Shown here: piece by piece, positions 1 through 5,524 of the stretch
Position numbering within the stretch: position 1 is the first letter of the stretch
Layout: every line of letters begins with the position of its first letter
Source: Chlorobiota bacterium
GTDB lineage: Bacteria > Bacteroidota > Bacteroidia > Bacteroidales > JAADGE01
Assembly (NCBI GenBank): GCA_030592825.1
Contig: JAUVIG010000227.1
Span: 1-6,349 of the forward strand
Direction of reading: 5' to 3'
DNA length: 6,349 bases
Translations under genes and position numbers: made by a program
Notes under the pieces: generated by a model
What the model was told of the DNA's origin: nothing
What the model saw: the letters and a program-made list of their open reading frames with translations, nothing else
The model's database searches: none

Positions 1-204
1 AAAGAAGAAGTTAAGGAAGAAGTTAAAGAAGAAGTTAAGGAAGAAGTTAAAGAAGAAGTTAAAGAAGAAGTTAAAGAAGAAGTTAAAGAAGAAGTTAAAG
101 AAGAAGTTAAAGAAGAAGTAAAAGAAGAAGTTAAAGAAGAAGTTAAAGAAGAAGTTAAAGAAGAAGTTAAAGAAGAAGTTAAAGAAGAAGTAAAAGAAGA
201 AGTA
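1..204 (+). repeat. 12-bp tandem repeat, at least 17 units, encoding KEEV
   Basis: Seventeen consecutive units of AAAGAAGAAGTT lie in frame in rpsA and continue past the window edge. Variation is synonymous only: units 2 and 4 begin AAG, and units 10, 16 and 17 end GTA. A diverged KEEE unit follows at 205-216. The unit length is a multiple of three, so slippage would change protein length without shifting the frame. Each unit has one Lys and two Glu, making the segment net acidic and probably helical or extended low-complexity. Confidence 0.97.
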
Positions 205-2376
205 AAAGAAGAAGAAGCAAAAAGTGATGTGTTTATTTCTGAAAACGCATCAACTATGGATTTTGATTGGGATACTGCATCAGCTGAAATTGATGATTAC
301 AGCAATGAAAAAAGAATTGAACTTGAAAAAGTTTACGGCGAAACTTTATCTACAATTTCTGAAAAAGAAGTTTTAGACGGAACTATAATTGCATTAACTG
401 ATAAAGATGTTGTTATAAACATAGGATACAAATCTGAAGGTGTTATCAGTCTTAATGAATTCCGTTATAATCCTGAATTAAAAATCGGTGATCAAGTAGA
501 AGTTTATATTGAATCTCAAGAAGACAGAACCGGACAACTTATTTTATCTCATAAAAAAGCAAGAACATTGCGATCTTGGGAGAAAGTTAATTCTTCACTT
601 GATAATGATGAAATTATTAACGGATATATTAAATGTCGTACAAAAGGAGGTATGATTGTAGATGTATTTGGTATTGAAGCATTCTTACCCGGCTCTCAAA
701 TTGATGTTAAACCGATCAGAGATTATGATGCTTATGTAGGTAAAACGATGGAATTCAAAGTTGTAAAAATCAACAAAGAATTTAAAAACGTAGTAGTTTC
801 TCATAAAGCACTTATTGAAGCTGAACTTGAAGAACAAAAAGCTAAAATTATTGAACAATTAGAAAAAGGACAAGTACTTGAAGGTACTGTTAAAAATATA
901 ACTTCATACGGAGTATTCATTGATTTGGGAGGTGTTGACGGACTTATCCACATAACTGACCTTTCATGGGGCAGAGTAAATCATCCTGATGAAGTAGTTG
1001 AGTTAGATCAAAAATTAAATGTTGTAATTCTTGATTTTGATGAAAGCAAAAAAAGAATTGCTCTCGGTTTAAAACAATTACAAGAACATCCTTGGGATTC
1101 CTTAGATCCTGATTTGATAATTGGAAATAAAGTAAAAGGTAGAGTTGTTGTTATTGCTGATTACGGTGCATTTATTGAAATTAAACCGGGTGTAGAAGGT
1201 TTAATTCATGTTTCGGAAATGTCTTGGTCTCAACATTTAAGAACAGCTCAAGATTTCTTTAAAATTGGCGATATCGTTGAGGCACAAATTTTAACTCTTG
1301 AAAAGGAAGAAAGAAAAATGTCACTCGGTATTAAACAATTGAAACCGGATCCGTGGGAACAAATTGAAGAAAGATATATTGTTGACTCTAAACATAAAGC
1401 AAAGGTTAAAAACTTTACTAACTTTGGTATCTTTGTAGAACTTGAAGAAGGTGTTGACGGTTTAGTACATATTTCGGACCTTTCTTGGACGAAAAAAATT
1501 AAACATCCGGCTGAATTTACTGAAATTGATGCAGATATTGAAGTAGTTGTTTTAGAAATTGATAAAGATAACAGAAGATTGAGCCTCGGACATAAACAGT
1601 TAGAAGAAAATCCGTGGGATGTTTTCGAAACATTATTTTGTATTGACAGTGATCATGAAGGAACAATTGTTAAAATCGGACAGAAAGAAGGATTTATTGC
1701 ATTGCCTTACGGTGTTGAAGCTGTTTGCCCTATTAATCATTTTAAAAAAGAAGACGGATCAATGCCGGTTGAAGATGAAAAAATATTAGTGAGAGTTATT
1801 GATTTCCATAAAGATGCAAAAAAAATTGTTGTTTCTCATTTAAGAACATATAAAGAAAGAACTAAAACGAAATCAACAAAAACAAGCTATAAAACTGATA
1901 TTGAAAAAACAACATTAGGTGATATCAGCAGTTTATCTGAATTAAAAGATAAATTAAGCACTGCTTCAAGAGAAAAATTTAAAGCCGAAAGAAAGGAAGA
2001 AGAAATAAAGAAAGATGTCAAAGTAAAAGATGATGAAAAGAAAGACGTCAAAGTAAAGGATGATGAAAAGAAAGACGTCAAAGTAAAGGATGAAAAAAAG
2101 AAAGACGTCAAAGTGAAGGATGAAAAAAAGAAAGACGTCAAAGTGAAGGATGAAAAAAAGAAAGACGACAAAGTGAAGGATGAAAAAAAGAAAGACGACA
2201 AAGTGAAGGATGAAAAAAAGAAAGACGACAAAGTGAAGGATGAAAAAAAGAAAACTGTAAAGAAAACTCCTTCCAAAAAGGCAAAAGCAGAAAAAGAAGA
2301 TGATAAAAAATCTATCAAGAAAACTGATAAAAAGAAAGTTGAAAAGGAAGATGATAAAAAAGAAGATGATAAATAA
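1..2376 (+). CDS. rpsA: 30S ribosomal protein S1, 5'-partial, with repeat tails
   Basis: S1 binds mRNA on the 30S subunit and helps load and unfold it for initiation. The frame is open from base 1 to the stop at 2374-2376, so the gene starts upstream of the window; 791 residues are visible. Numbering from the first visible codon: 17 KEEV repeats (1-68), an acidic linker with the DFDWD segment common in Bacteroidota S1, then six S1 domains at about 121-187, 201-270, 288-360, 375-447, 463-534 and 549-614. Domains 3-5 are canonical, with YGVFIDL/GVDGLIHITDLSW-like cores and PWD/PWE linkers; domains 1, 2 and 6 are more divergent. A lysine-rich tail (615-791) contains eight 10-residue repeats. The GTG at 229 gives a plausible-looking start but is an internal Val codon in an uninterrupted frame. 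The six-domain core is ordinary; the two repetitive extensions are unusual. The identity is secure, the true N-terminus is not visible. Confidence 0.97.
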   Translation, partial: KEEVKEEVKEEVKEEVKEEVKEEVKEEVKEEVKEEVKEEVKEEVKEEVKEEVKEEVKEEVKEEVKEEVKEEEAKSDVFISENASTMDFDWDTASAEIDDYSNEKRIELEKVYGETLSTISEKEVLDGTIIALTDKDVVINIGYKSEGVISLNEFRYNPELKIGDQVEVYIESQEDRTGQLILSHKKARTLRSWEKVNSSLDNDEIINGYIKCRTKGGMIVDVFGIEAFLPGSQIDVKPIRDYDAYVGKTMEFKVVKINKEFKNVVVSHKALIEAELEEQKAKIIEQLEKGQVLEGTVKNITSYGVFIDLGGVDGLIHITDLSWGRVNHPDEVVELDQKLNVVILDFDESKKRIALGLKQLQEHPWDSLDPDLIIGNKVKGRVVVIADYGAFIEIKPGVEGLIHVSEMSWSQHLRTAQDFFKIGDIVEAQILTLEKEERKMSLGIKQLKPDPWEQIEERYIVDSKHKAKVKNFTNFGIFVELEEGVDGLVHISDLSWTKKIKHPAEFTEIDADIEVVVLEIDKDNRRLSLGHKQLEENPWDVFETLFCIDSDHEGTIVKIGQKEGFIALPYGVEAVCPINHFKKEDGSMPVEDEKILVRVIDFHKDAKKIVVSHLRTYKERTKTKSTKTSYKTDIEKTTLGDISSLSELKDKLSTASREKFKAERKEEEIKKDVKVKDDEKKDVKVKDDEKKDVKVKDEKKKDVKVKDEKKKDVKVKDEKKKDDKVKDEKKKDDKVKDEKKKDDKVKDEKKKTVKKTPSKKAKAEKEDDKKSIKKTDKKKVEKEDDKKEDDK
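2011..2250 (+). repeat. 30-bp tandem repeat, 8 units, in the rpsA 3' end
   Basis: Eight units of 30 bp encode a ten-residue repeat in the S1 C-terminal tail (visible residues 671-750). They fall into three ordered classes: units 1-2 read KDVKVKDDEK, units 3-5 KDVKVKDEKK and units 6-8 KDDKVKDEKK. Units within a class are identical or nearly identical at DNA level, which suggests stepwise local duplication. The tail is lysine-rich with alternating charge and slightly net positive. It is followed by a non-repetitive Lys/Glu/Asp-rich end. Confidence 0.96.
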
Positions 2377-2379
2377 TTA

Positions 2380-2419
2380 AAAAAACAGATGAAAGATTTT
2401 TATCTTTCATCTGTTTTTT
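2380..2419 (+). terminator. Rho-independent terminator after rpsA
   Basis: Four bases after the rpsA stop, ACAGATGAAAGA (2385-2396) pairs perfectly with TCTTTCATCTGT (2403-2414). The loop is short and T-rich and a run of six T (2414-2419) follows. An A-run precedes the 5' arm, so the structure could also work on the opposite strand. It separates rpsA from the STAS-rnz unit. Confidence 0.9.
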
Positions 2420-2451
2420 GTATATTTACAAGTAATAAATGAATATATTTA
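2417..2451 (+). promoter_or_regulatory. Possible promoter for the STAS-rnz unit (weak)
   Basis: Only 38 nt separate the rpsA terminator from the STAS start codon, so a promoter would have to lie here or overlap the terminator. TTTG at 2417-2420 and TATATTTA at 2444-2451 resemble the Bacteroidota -33 (TTTG) and -7 (TAnnTTTG) elements. The 23-nt spacer is long, the final G is missing, and the implied start site is almost at the ATG. A second TATATTTA at 2421-2428 would give a more normal leader but has no good upstream partner. Readthrough from rpsA is an alternative. Confidence 0.22.
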
Positions 2452-2457
2452 CAGGTT

Positions 2458-2802
2458 ATGGAAAAAAAATATGATGTAATAAAAAAAGATAATCATACTG
2501 TTATTCAGGTTTTAGTAAAAAAACTTGACACCAGTATTGCTCCTTCGTTCAAATCTGAATTAGTAATGATTGCCGGAAACGGAGAAAAAAATATGATTAT
2601 TGATTTAAGTAAAACAGAATATTGTGATTCATCAGGTTTGAGTTCAATATTAGTTGCTAACAGATTATGCAAAAATGCAAAGGGGCAGTTTATTCTAACA
2701 GGACTTCAAAATGCAGTTGAAAGATTGATTTCAATTTCTCAATTAGATTCTGTTTTATCAATAGAAGATACTCTTGAAAAAGCAGAAAGCAAAATCAATT
2801 AG
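2458..2802 (+). CDS. STAS-domain protein (anti-sigma factor antagonist-like)
   Basis: A single-domain STAS protein of 114 residues, the usual length for the SpoIIAA/RsbV type. After an N-terminal beta region comes a buried strand, MIIDLS (46-51), then the diagnostic loop D57-S58-S59-G60-L61. In the SpoIIAA family the second Ser of this loop (here S59) is the residue phosphorylated by the partner anti-sigma kinase, so the site is intact. The usual GELD-like motif near residue 23 is replaced by VKKLDTS. It probably acts in the cytoplasm by binding a partner protein. No kinase, phosphatase or sigma factor gene is in the window, so the partner is unknown. The rnz start lies 6 nt downstream, which implies cotranscription. 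The ATG is taken because an in-frame TGA at 2440-2442 lies just upstream. The fold is well supported; the pathway is not. Confidence 0.88.
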   Translation: MEKKYDVIKKDNHTVIQVLVKKLDTSIAPSFKSELVMIAGNGEKNMIIDLSKTEYCDSSGLSSILVANRLCKNAKGQFILTGLQNAVERLISISQLDSVLSIEDTLEKAESKIN

Positions 2803-2808
2803 TGATTT

Positions 2809-3735
2809 ATGTCTTTTGAAATTACTGTATTGGGTAGCAGTTCAGCACTACCCACATCAAAAAAATTCTCTTCCGCTCATGTTGTTAATATACATGAGCG
2901 GTTTTTTTTAATTGATTGCGGTGAAGGAACACAAATTCAATTAAGAAAATTCAGAATAAGTTTTTCTAAAATCAACCACATCTTTATTACTCATCTTCAC
3001 GGCGATCATTTTTTCGGTATCTTCGGTTTAGTATCTTCATTTAGCCTGTTAGGAAGAACTAACGACCTTCATATCTATTCGCCCGGCGATCTTAAAAAAA
3101 TTGTTTACTCTGTAATTAAAAAAAAAGAAATTCCTTATAATATTTTCTTTCATCGATTGAATTATTCAGATAAAAGTATTATTTATGAATCTAAAAGTAT
3201 TAAAATAAGTTGCTTTCCCCTTAATCATCGGATTGAATCATACGGATTTAAATTTGAAGAAAAGCCTAAACAGAGAAATATTATAAAAGAAATGATTCAA
3301 AAATACGACCTGTCTGTTAAAGATATTTTACAAATAAAAGACGGAAAAAATCATATTACTGAAGAAGGAAAAATAATTCCTAATAAAGAGTTGAGTATTG
3401 CACCATACAAAGCAAGGTCTTATGCATACTGTTCAGACACAATGTATTACGAAGACATAATTTCACACATAAAAAAAATTGACATTCTGTATCACGAAGC
3501 AACATTTGCAGAAGATTTAAAGGAAGTTGCCGAACAAACAAAACATTCTACATCTGCCGATGCTGCTACAATTGCAAGAAAAGCAAAAGCAGGGACTTTA
3601 CTGATAGGACATTTCTCATCAAGATACAAATCATACGAATTAATATTAAATGAAGCAAAAGCAATATTTAAAAATACAATTGCCGTTAATGACGGTGATG
3701 TTTTCAGCATAGCTTTAGAAAGAGAGAAAGAATAA
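2809..3735 (+). CDS. rnz: Ribonuclease Z (tRNA 3'-endonuclease)
   Basis: A zinc-dependent metallo-beta-lactamase-fold endonuclease that cuts the 3' trailer from tRNA precursors. At 308 residues it matches the short bacterial form. Visible landmarks: the LGSSSALPT start (8-16), DCGEGTQ (36-42), the metal-binding motif T61-H62-L63-H64-G65-D66-H67, H140 in LNHR, D210 in the SDT motif, H229-E230-A231-T232, H246-S247-T248, and H268 in GHFSSRY. All the expected zinc ligands and the catalytic Asp (D66) are present, so it should be active. The segment at about 150-190 is the tRNA-binding exosite arm; it is lysine-rich and lacks the Gly-Pro motif seen in many orthologues. It lies 6 nt behind the STAS gene and is likely translated from the same mRNA. 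A terminator-like hairpin within its first 100 nt could reduce its expression relative to the STAS gene. Confidence 0.97.
   Translation: MSFEITVLGSSSALPTSKKFSSAHVVNIHERFFLIDCGEGTQIQLRKFRISFSKINHIFITHLHGDHFFGIFGLVSSFSLLGRTNDLHIYSPGDLKKIVYSVIKKKEIPYNIFFHRLNYSDKSIIYESKSIKISCFPLNHRIESYGFKFEEKPKQRNIIKEMIQKYDLSVKDILQIKDGKNHITEEGKIIPNKELSIAPYKARSYAYCSDTMYYEDIISHIKKIDILYHEATFAEDLKEVAEQTKHSTSADAATIARKAKAGTLLIGHFSSRYKSYELILNEAKAIFKNTIAVNDGDVFSIALEREKE
2831..2854 (+). other. Small hairpin near the rnz start
   Basis: TGGGTAG (2831-2837) is the reverse complement of CTACCCA (2848-2854), with a 10-nt loop. It lies within codons 8-16 of rnz, encoding the conserved LGSSSALPT segment, so the pairing may partly follow from protein constraint. 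It is 18 nt upstream of the stronger terminator-like hairpin. Confidence 0.45.
2873..2909 (+). terminator. Terminator-like hairpin inside rnz
   Basis: CCGCTCATGT (2873-2882) pairs perfectly with ACATGAGCGG (2892-2901) across a 9-nt loop, and eight T follow directly (2902-2909). This is the full layout of an intrinsic terminator: a 10-bp stem with six G-C pairs and an abutting U-run. It lies in codons 22-34 of rnz, where the T-run encodes the Phe-Phe-Leu of RFFLID. Active translation would probably suppress it, so it could act as an attenuator or polarity site. It may also be a coincidence of codon choice. Confidence 0.45.
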
Positions 3736-3738
3736 TTT

Positions 3739-3778
3739 ACATTGTTGCATTGATATTTTATTCTATCATTCTGTCATT
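3739..3778 (+). repeat. Degenerate 8-bp tandem array after rnz
   Basis: Three bases after the rnz stop, five 8-bp units can be read: ACATTGTT, GCATTGAT, ATTTTATT, CTATCATT and CTGTCATT. On the minus strand the first two are ATCAATGC and AACAATGT, matching units of the array at 5493-5524. No terminator-like hairpin is visible between rnz and the peptidase gene. Confidence 0.7.
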
Positions 3779-3839
3779 TAGGAATTTAAGCATTTTCAAC
3801 AAAACATATTACATAAGTCATTAAAAAATTAATTGCTCA

Positions 3840-3877
3840 TTAAAATTACAGTAGAACTGTTAAAATTACTGTAGAAC
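3840..3877 (+). repeat. Tandem direct repeat, possible operator
   Basis: TTAAAATTACAGTAGAAC (3840-3857) and TTAAAATTACTGTAGAAC (3860-3877) differ at one base in 18 and are spaced exactly 20 bp apart, close to two helical turns. The second copy ends 11 bp before the -7 element at 3889 and covers the place where a -33 element would sit. No good TTTG is found there. This suggests a regulator binding the same DNA face in tandem, as an activator replacing a weak -33 element or as a repressor. Confidence 0.6.
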
Positions 3878-3888
3878 CAATATTTTAA

Positions 3889-3896
3889 TATCTTTG
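3889..3896 (+). promoter_or_regulatory. Bacteroidota-type -7 element of the peptidase gene
   Basis: TATCTTTG matches the TAnnTTTG -7 consensus of the primary sigma factor in Bacteroidota. It lies 38 nt before the peptidase ATG, giving an expected leader of about 30 nt that is very A/T-rich and has no Shine-Dalgarno sequence. A matching -33 TTTG is not obvious; the tandem repeats occupy that position. Confidence 0.6.
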
Positions 3897-3934
3897 CATT
3901 TTAAAATTTTTTATAAACATTAAATCAATATTAA

Positions 3935-5167
3935 ATGAGAGCAATTTTAATTATTATTTCAGTTTTAGTTGTAACTACGGGTTTTAGTCAAGTTAAAACA
4001 GATAATGCCGAGTTTAAAGAATACGAATCAGGTTATTATCAAAATTCTATTTTGAAGGATGTCAGATTTATTAATGAAAGTCTGGAAGAAAAAAAGGTTC
4101 ATAAACGTTTTCAGATGGTTCAAACAGGATATGATGTTCCTGACAAAGTGAATGATTACAAAAGAGAATGGGCAAATCCTGTTATTTCTCAAGGAAATGC
4201 AGGTACATGTTGGGCATATTCAACAATTTCTTTTTTAGAATCTGAAATTTACAGAATTCATAAAAAACAAGTAAAATTATCTGAAATACATACAGTATAT
4301 TGGGAATATGTTGAAAAAGCAAGAGGTTATGTACAATCCCGAGGAAATTCTTTATTCTCACAAGGATCTGAAGGAAATGCCGTTACTCGAATGTGGAAAA
4401 AATACGGAGCTGTTCCCTATTCTGCTTATACAGGCTTATTAAATAACAGAAAACATCACACACATGATAAAATGTATAAAGAGATGAATTCTTATTTAAA
4501 ATCCGTTAAAGAACGAAATGCGTGGAATGAAGATGAAGTGATTGAGACAATAAAACAAATAATGAATCATTATATTGGTGAACCTCCGGTAAAATTTACC
4601 GTTGACGGAAAAGAATTTACAGCTGATACTTATTTAAAGAATTATTTGAAAATAAACCCTGATGATTATGTTGAGATATTATCATACAAACAAGAACCAT
4701 ATTGGAAAAAAGTTGAATATAAAGTTGAAGATAATTGGTGGCACAGCAAAGAATATTATAATATACCTTTAGATGATTTTATGAAAATCGTAAAAAAATC
4801 AATTAATAACGGTTACACAATGAGTATCGGTGGTGATGTTTCCGAAGCAGGCTTTTTAAAAAGTACGCAAACAGCTATAATACCTGCATTTGATATTCCG
4901 TCAGAATATATTGATGAAAATGCCAGACAATTCAGATTTTCAAACAAAACAACAACAGATGACCACGGGATGCATCTTGTCGGTTATACAGAAAAAAACG
5001 GTGCAGATTGGTACTTAATAAAAGATTCAAGTTCCGGATCGAGAAATAATGATGAAAATGCACCTGAATTCGGCTATTATTTCTTTCATAAAAATTATAT
5101 AAAACTAAAAATGATGGGATTTACTGTTCATAAAGATGCTGTTAAGGATATTTTGAAAAAGTTTTAA
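3935..5167 (+). CDS. Exported C1B-like cysteine peptidase (PepC/bleomycin hydrolase-like)
   Basis: A 410-residue papain-superfamily protein, probably of the bleomycin hydrolase/aminopeptidase C group. Residues 1-19 form a signal peptide (Arg at 2, hydrophobic 4-15, ending GFSQ), so it should act in the periplasm or outside, unlike the cytosolic PepC enzymes. Q86 (oxyanion hole) and the nucleophile C92 lie in SQGNAGTCWAYS (85-96). Next come LSE and a YWEYVEKAR segment (115-130), KYGAVP (156-161), the YYNIPLDDFMKIV and GGDVS regions (274-303), and the catalytic-type H344 in DDHGMHLVGY. The Asn-Ser-Trp usually following is D364-S365-S366 here. The protein ends in DILKKF. Substrate and exo- versus endopeptidase mode cannot be told from sequence. 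It is monocistronic, with its own promoter and repeat-rich flanks. The C1-family call is firm, the subfamily less so. Confidence 0.88.
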   Translation: MRAILIIISVLVVTTGFSQVKTDNAEFKEYESGYYQNSILKDVRFINESLEEKKVHKRFQMVQTGYDVPDKVNDYKREWANPVISQGNAGTCWAYSTISFLESEIYRIHKKQVKLSEIHTVYWEYVEKARGYVQSRGNSLFSQGSEGNAVTRMWKKYGAVPYSAYTGLLNNRKHHTHDKMYKEMNSYLKSVKERNAWNEDEVIETIKQIMNHYIGEPPVKFTVDGKEFTADTYLKNYLKINPDDYVEILSYKQEPYWKKVEYKVEDNWWHSKEYYNIPLDDFMKIVKKSINNGYTMSIGGDVSEAGFLKSTQTAIIPAFDIPSEYIDENARQFRFSNKTTTDDHGMHLVGYTEKNGADWYLIKDSSSGSRNNDENAPEFGYYFFHKNYIKLKMMGFTVHKDAVKDILKKF

Positions 5168-5180
5168 ATTTTTGTTGCGG

Positions 5181-5206
5181 GTTACAGGTTGCAGGTTGCA
5201 GGTTGC
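5181..5206 (+). repeat. GGTTGCA short tandem repeat
   Basis: Variants of the 7-bp unit GGTTGCA occur in a row (GGTTACA, GGTTGCA, GGTTGCA, GGTTGC) starting 12 nt after the peptidase stop. From memory, such GGTTGCA tracts are common in intergenic regions of some Bacteroidota genomes. No function is apparent. Confidence 0.75.
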
Positions 5207-5274
5207 GAATTACGTCAGGGCTAACGCATAAAAAAATAATAATAAGGTTATATTATCTATGTATAATTATTCTA

Positions 5275-5342
5275 TTAAGGTTGAAAAATAAAATAAGGTT
5301 TTTTATGCTGTAAAAACCTTATTTTTAAAGTTTTAACCTTAA
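5275..5342 (+). other. Large AT-rich hairpin, possible terminator of the peptidase transcript
   Basis: The inner stem pairs 5290-5303 with 5312-5325 over 14 bp around the 8-nt loop TATGCTGT. After a small internal loop, an outer stem pairs 5275-5286 with 5331-5342 over 12 bp with one G-T wobble. Only a few G-C pairs are present, and no clean T-run follows the outer stem; the inner 3' arm itself ends in TTTTT. It lies 107 nt after the peptidase stop. It may end the transcript, protect its 3' end, or be the core of a repeat element. Confidence 0.55.
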
Positions 5343-5441
5343 CAGAAAAACATCCCGCAACGAACTCAACCTTATTTACCTTATTTTCCACGTTCAAAAT
5401 TCGTTGCACCTGTAACACTTATATCCGGATGATTACTCAAC

Positions 5442-5471
5442 AATATTATTGTTTTTTATTCAAATAATATT
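5442..5471 (+). repeat. AT-only inverted repeat
   Basis: AATATTATT (5442-5450) and AATAATATT (5463-5471) are reverse complements around a 12-nt, T-rich loop. The stem has no G-C pairs and would be weak in RNA. It lies 57 nt upstream of the glycosyltransferase start. No TAnnTTTG promoter element was found between 5168 and 5527 on the plus strand. Confidence 0.4.
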
Positions 5472-5492
5472 AAATGTAACAATTAAACACAC

Positions 5493-5524
5493 AGCAATGA
5501 AGCAATGCAACAATAAAACAATGT
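5493..5524 (+). repeat. 8-bp tandem array before the glycosyltransferase
   Basis: Four 8-bp units, AGCAATGA, AGCAATGC, AACAATAA and AACAATGT, are followed by AAA and the ATG of the next gene. The array is inverted relative to the one at 3739-3778, with which it shares CAATGCAACAAT and ACAATGTAAA. It therefore forms the entire immediate translation leader of the glycosyltransferase gene, and no Shine-Dalgarno sequence is present. Confidence 0.75.

Larger units (their letters stand above)
5174..5416 (+). repeat. Nested inverted-repeat cluster downstream of the peptidase gene
   Basis: This occupies most of the 360-nt gene-free stretch. GTTGCGGG (5174-5181) matches CCCGCAAC (5354-5361). GTTACAGGT (5181-5189) matches ACCTGTAAC (5408-5416), and CGAATT (5206-5211) matches AATTCG (5398-5403) further in. 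Between them, AATAAGGTT-like words occur three times in plus orientation (near 5241, 5274, 5292) and AACCTTATT-like words four times in minus orientation (near 5316, 5335, 5368, 5378), symmetric about a centre near 5308. No open reading frame of note is present. It could be a MITE-like element, a structured RNA or an accumulation of intergenic repeats. Confidence 0.65.

Noticed and set aside
1..204. Array at the window start as a CRISPR or regulatory repeat
   Set aside because: It has a 12-bp period with no spacers, is in frame, and varies only synonymously; it is a coding repeat.
1887..2318. Antisense 143-residue open frame opposite the rpsA tail
   Set aside because: It is a mirror of the Lys/Asp-rich repeats, giving Ser/Phe/Leu low complexity, with no start context or family resemblance.
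229..2376. GTG at 229 as the start of rpsA
   Set aside because: The frame is open through the KEEV array to base 1 with consistent coding repeats, so 229 is an internal Val codon; the gene begins outside the window.
3492..3710. Antisense 72-residue open frame opposite rnz
   Set aside because: It overlaps the conserved catalytic region of rnz on the other strand and has no independent support.
3935..5167. A toxin, defence or secretion system built around the peptidase
   Set aside because: The neighbours are housekeeping genes and a glycosyltransferase; no immunity gene, effector partner or secretion component is visible.
5181..5416. Insertion sequence in the gap after the peptidase gene
   Set aside because: No transposase-like reading frame, no clear target-site duplication, and the inverted repeats are nested and short; only a MITE-like element remains possible.
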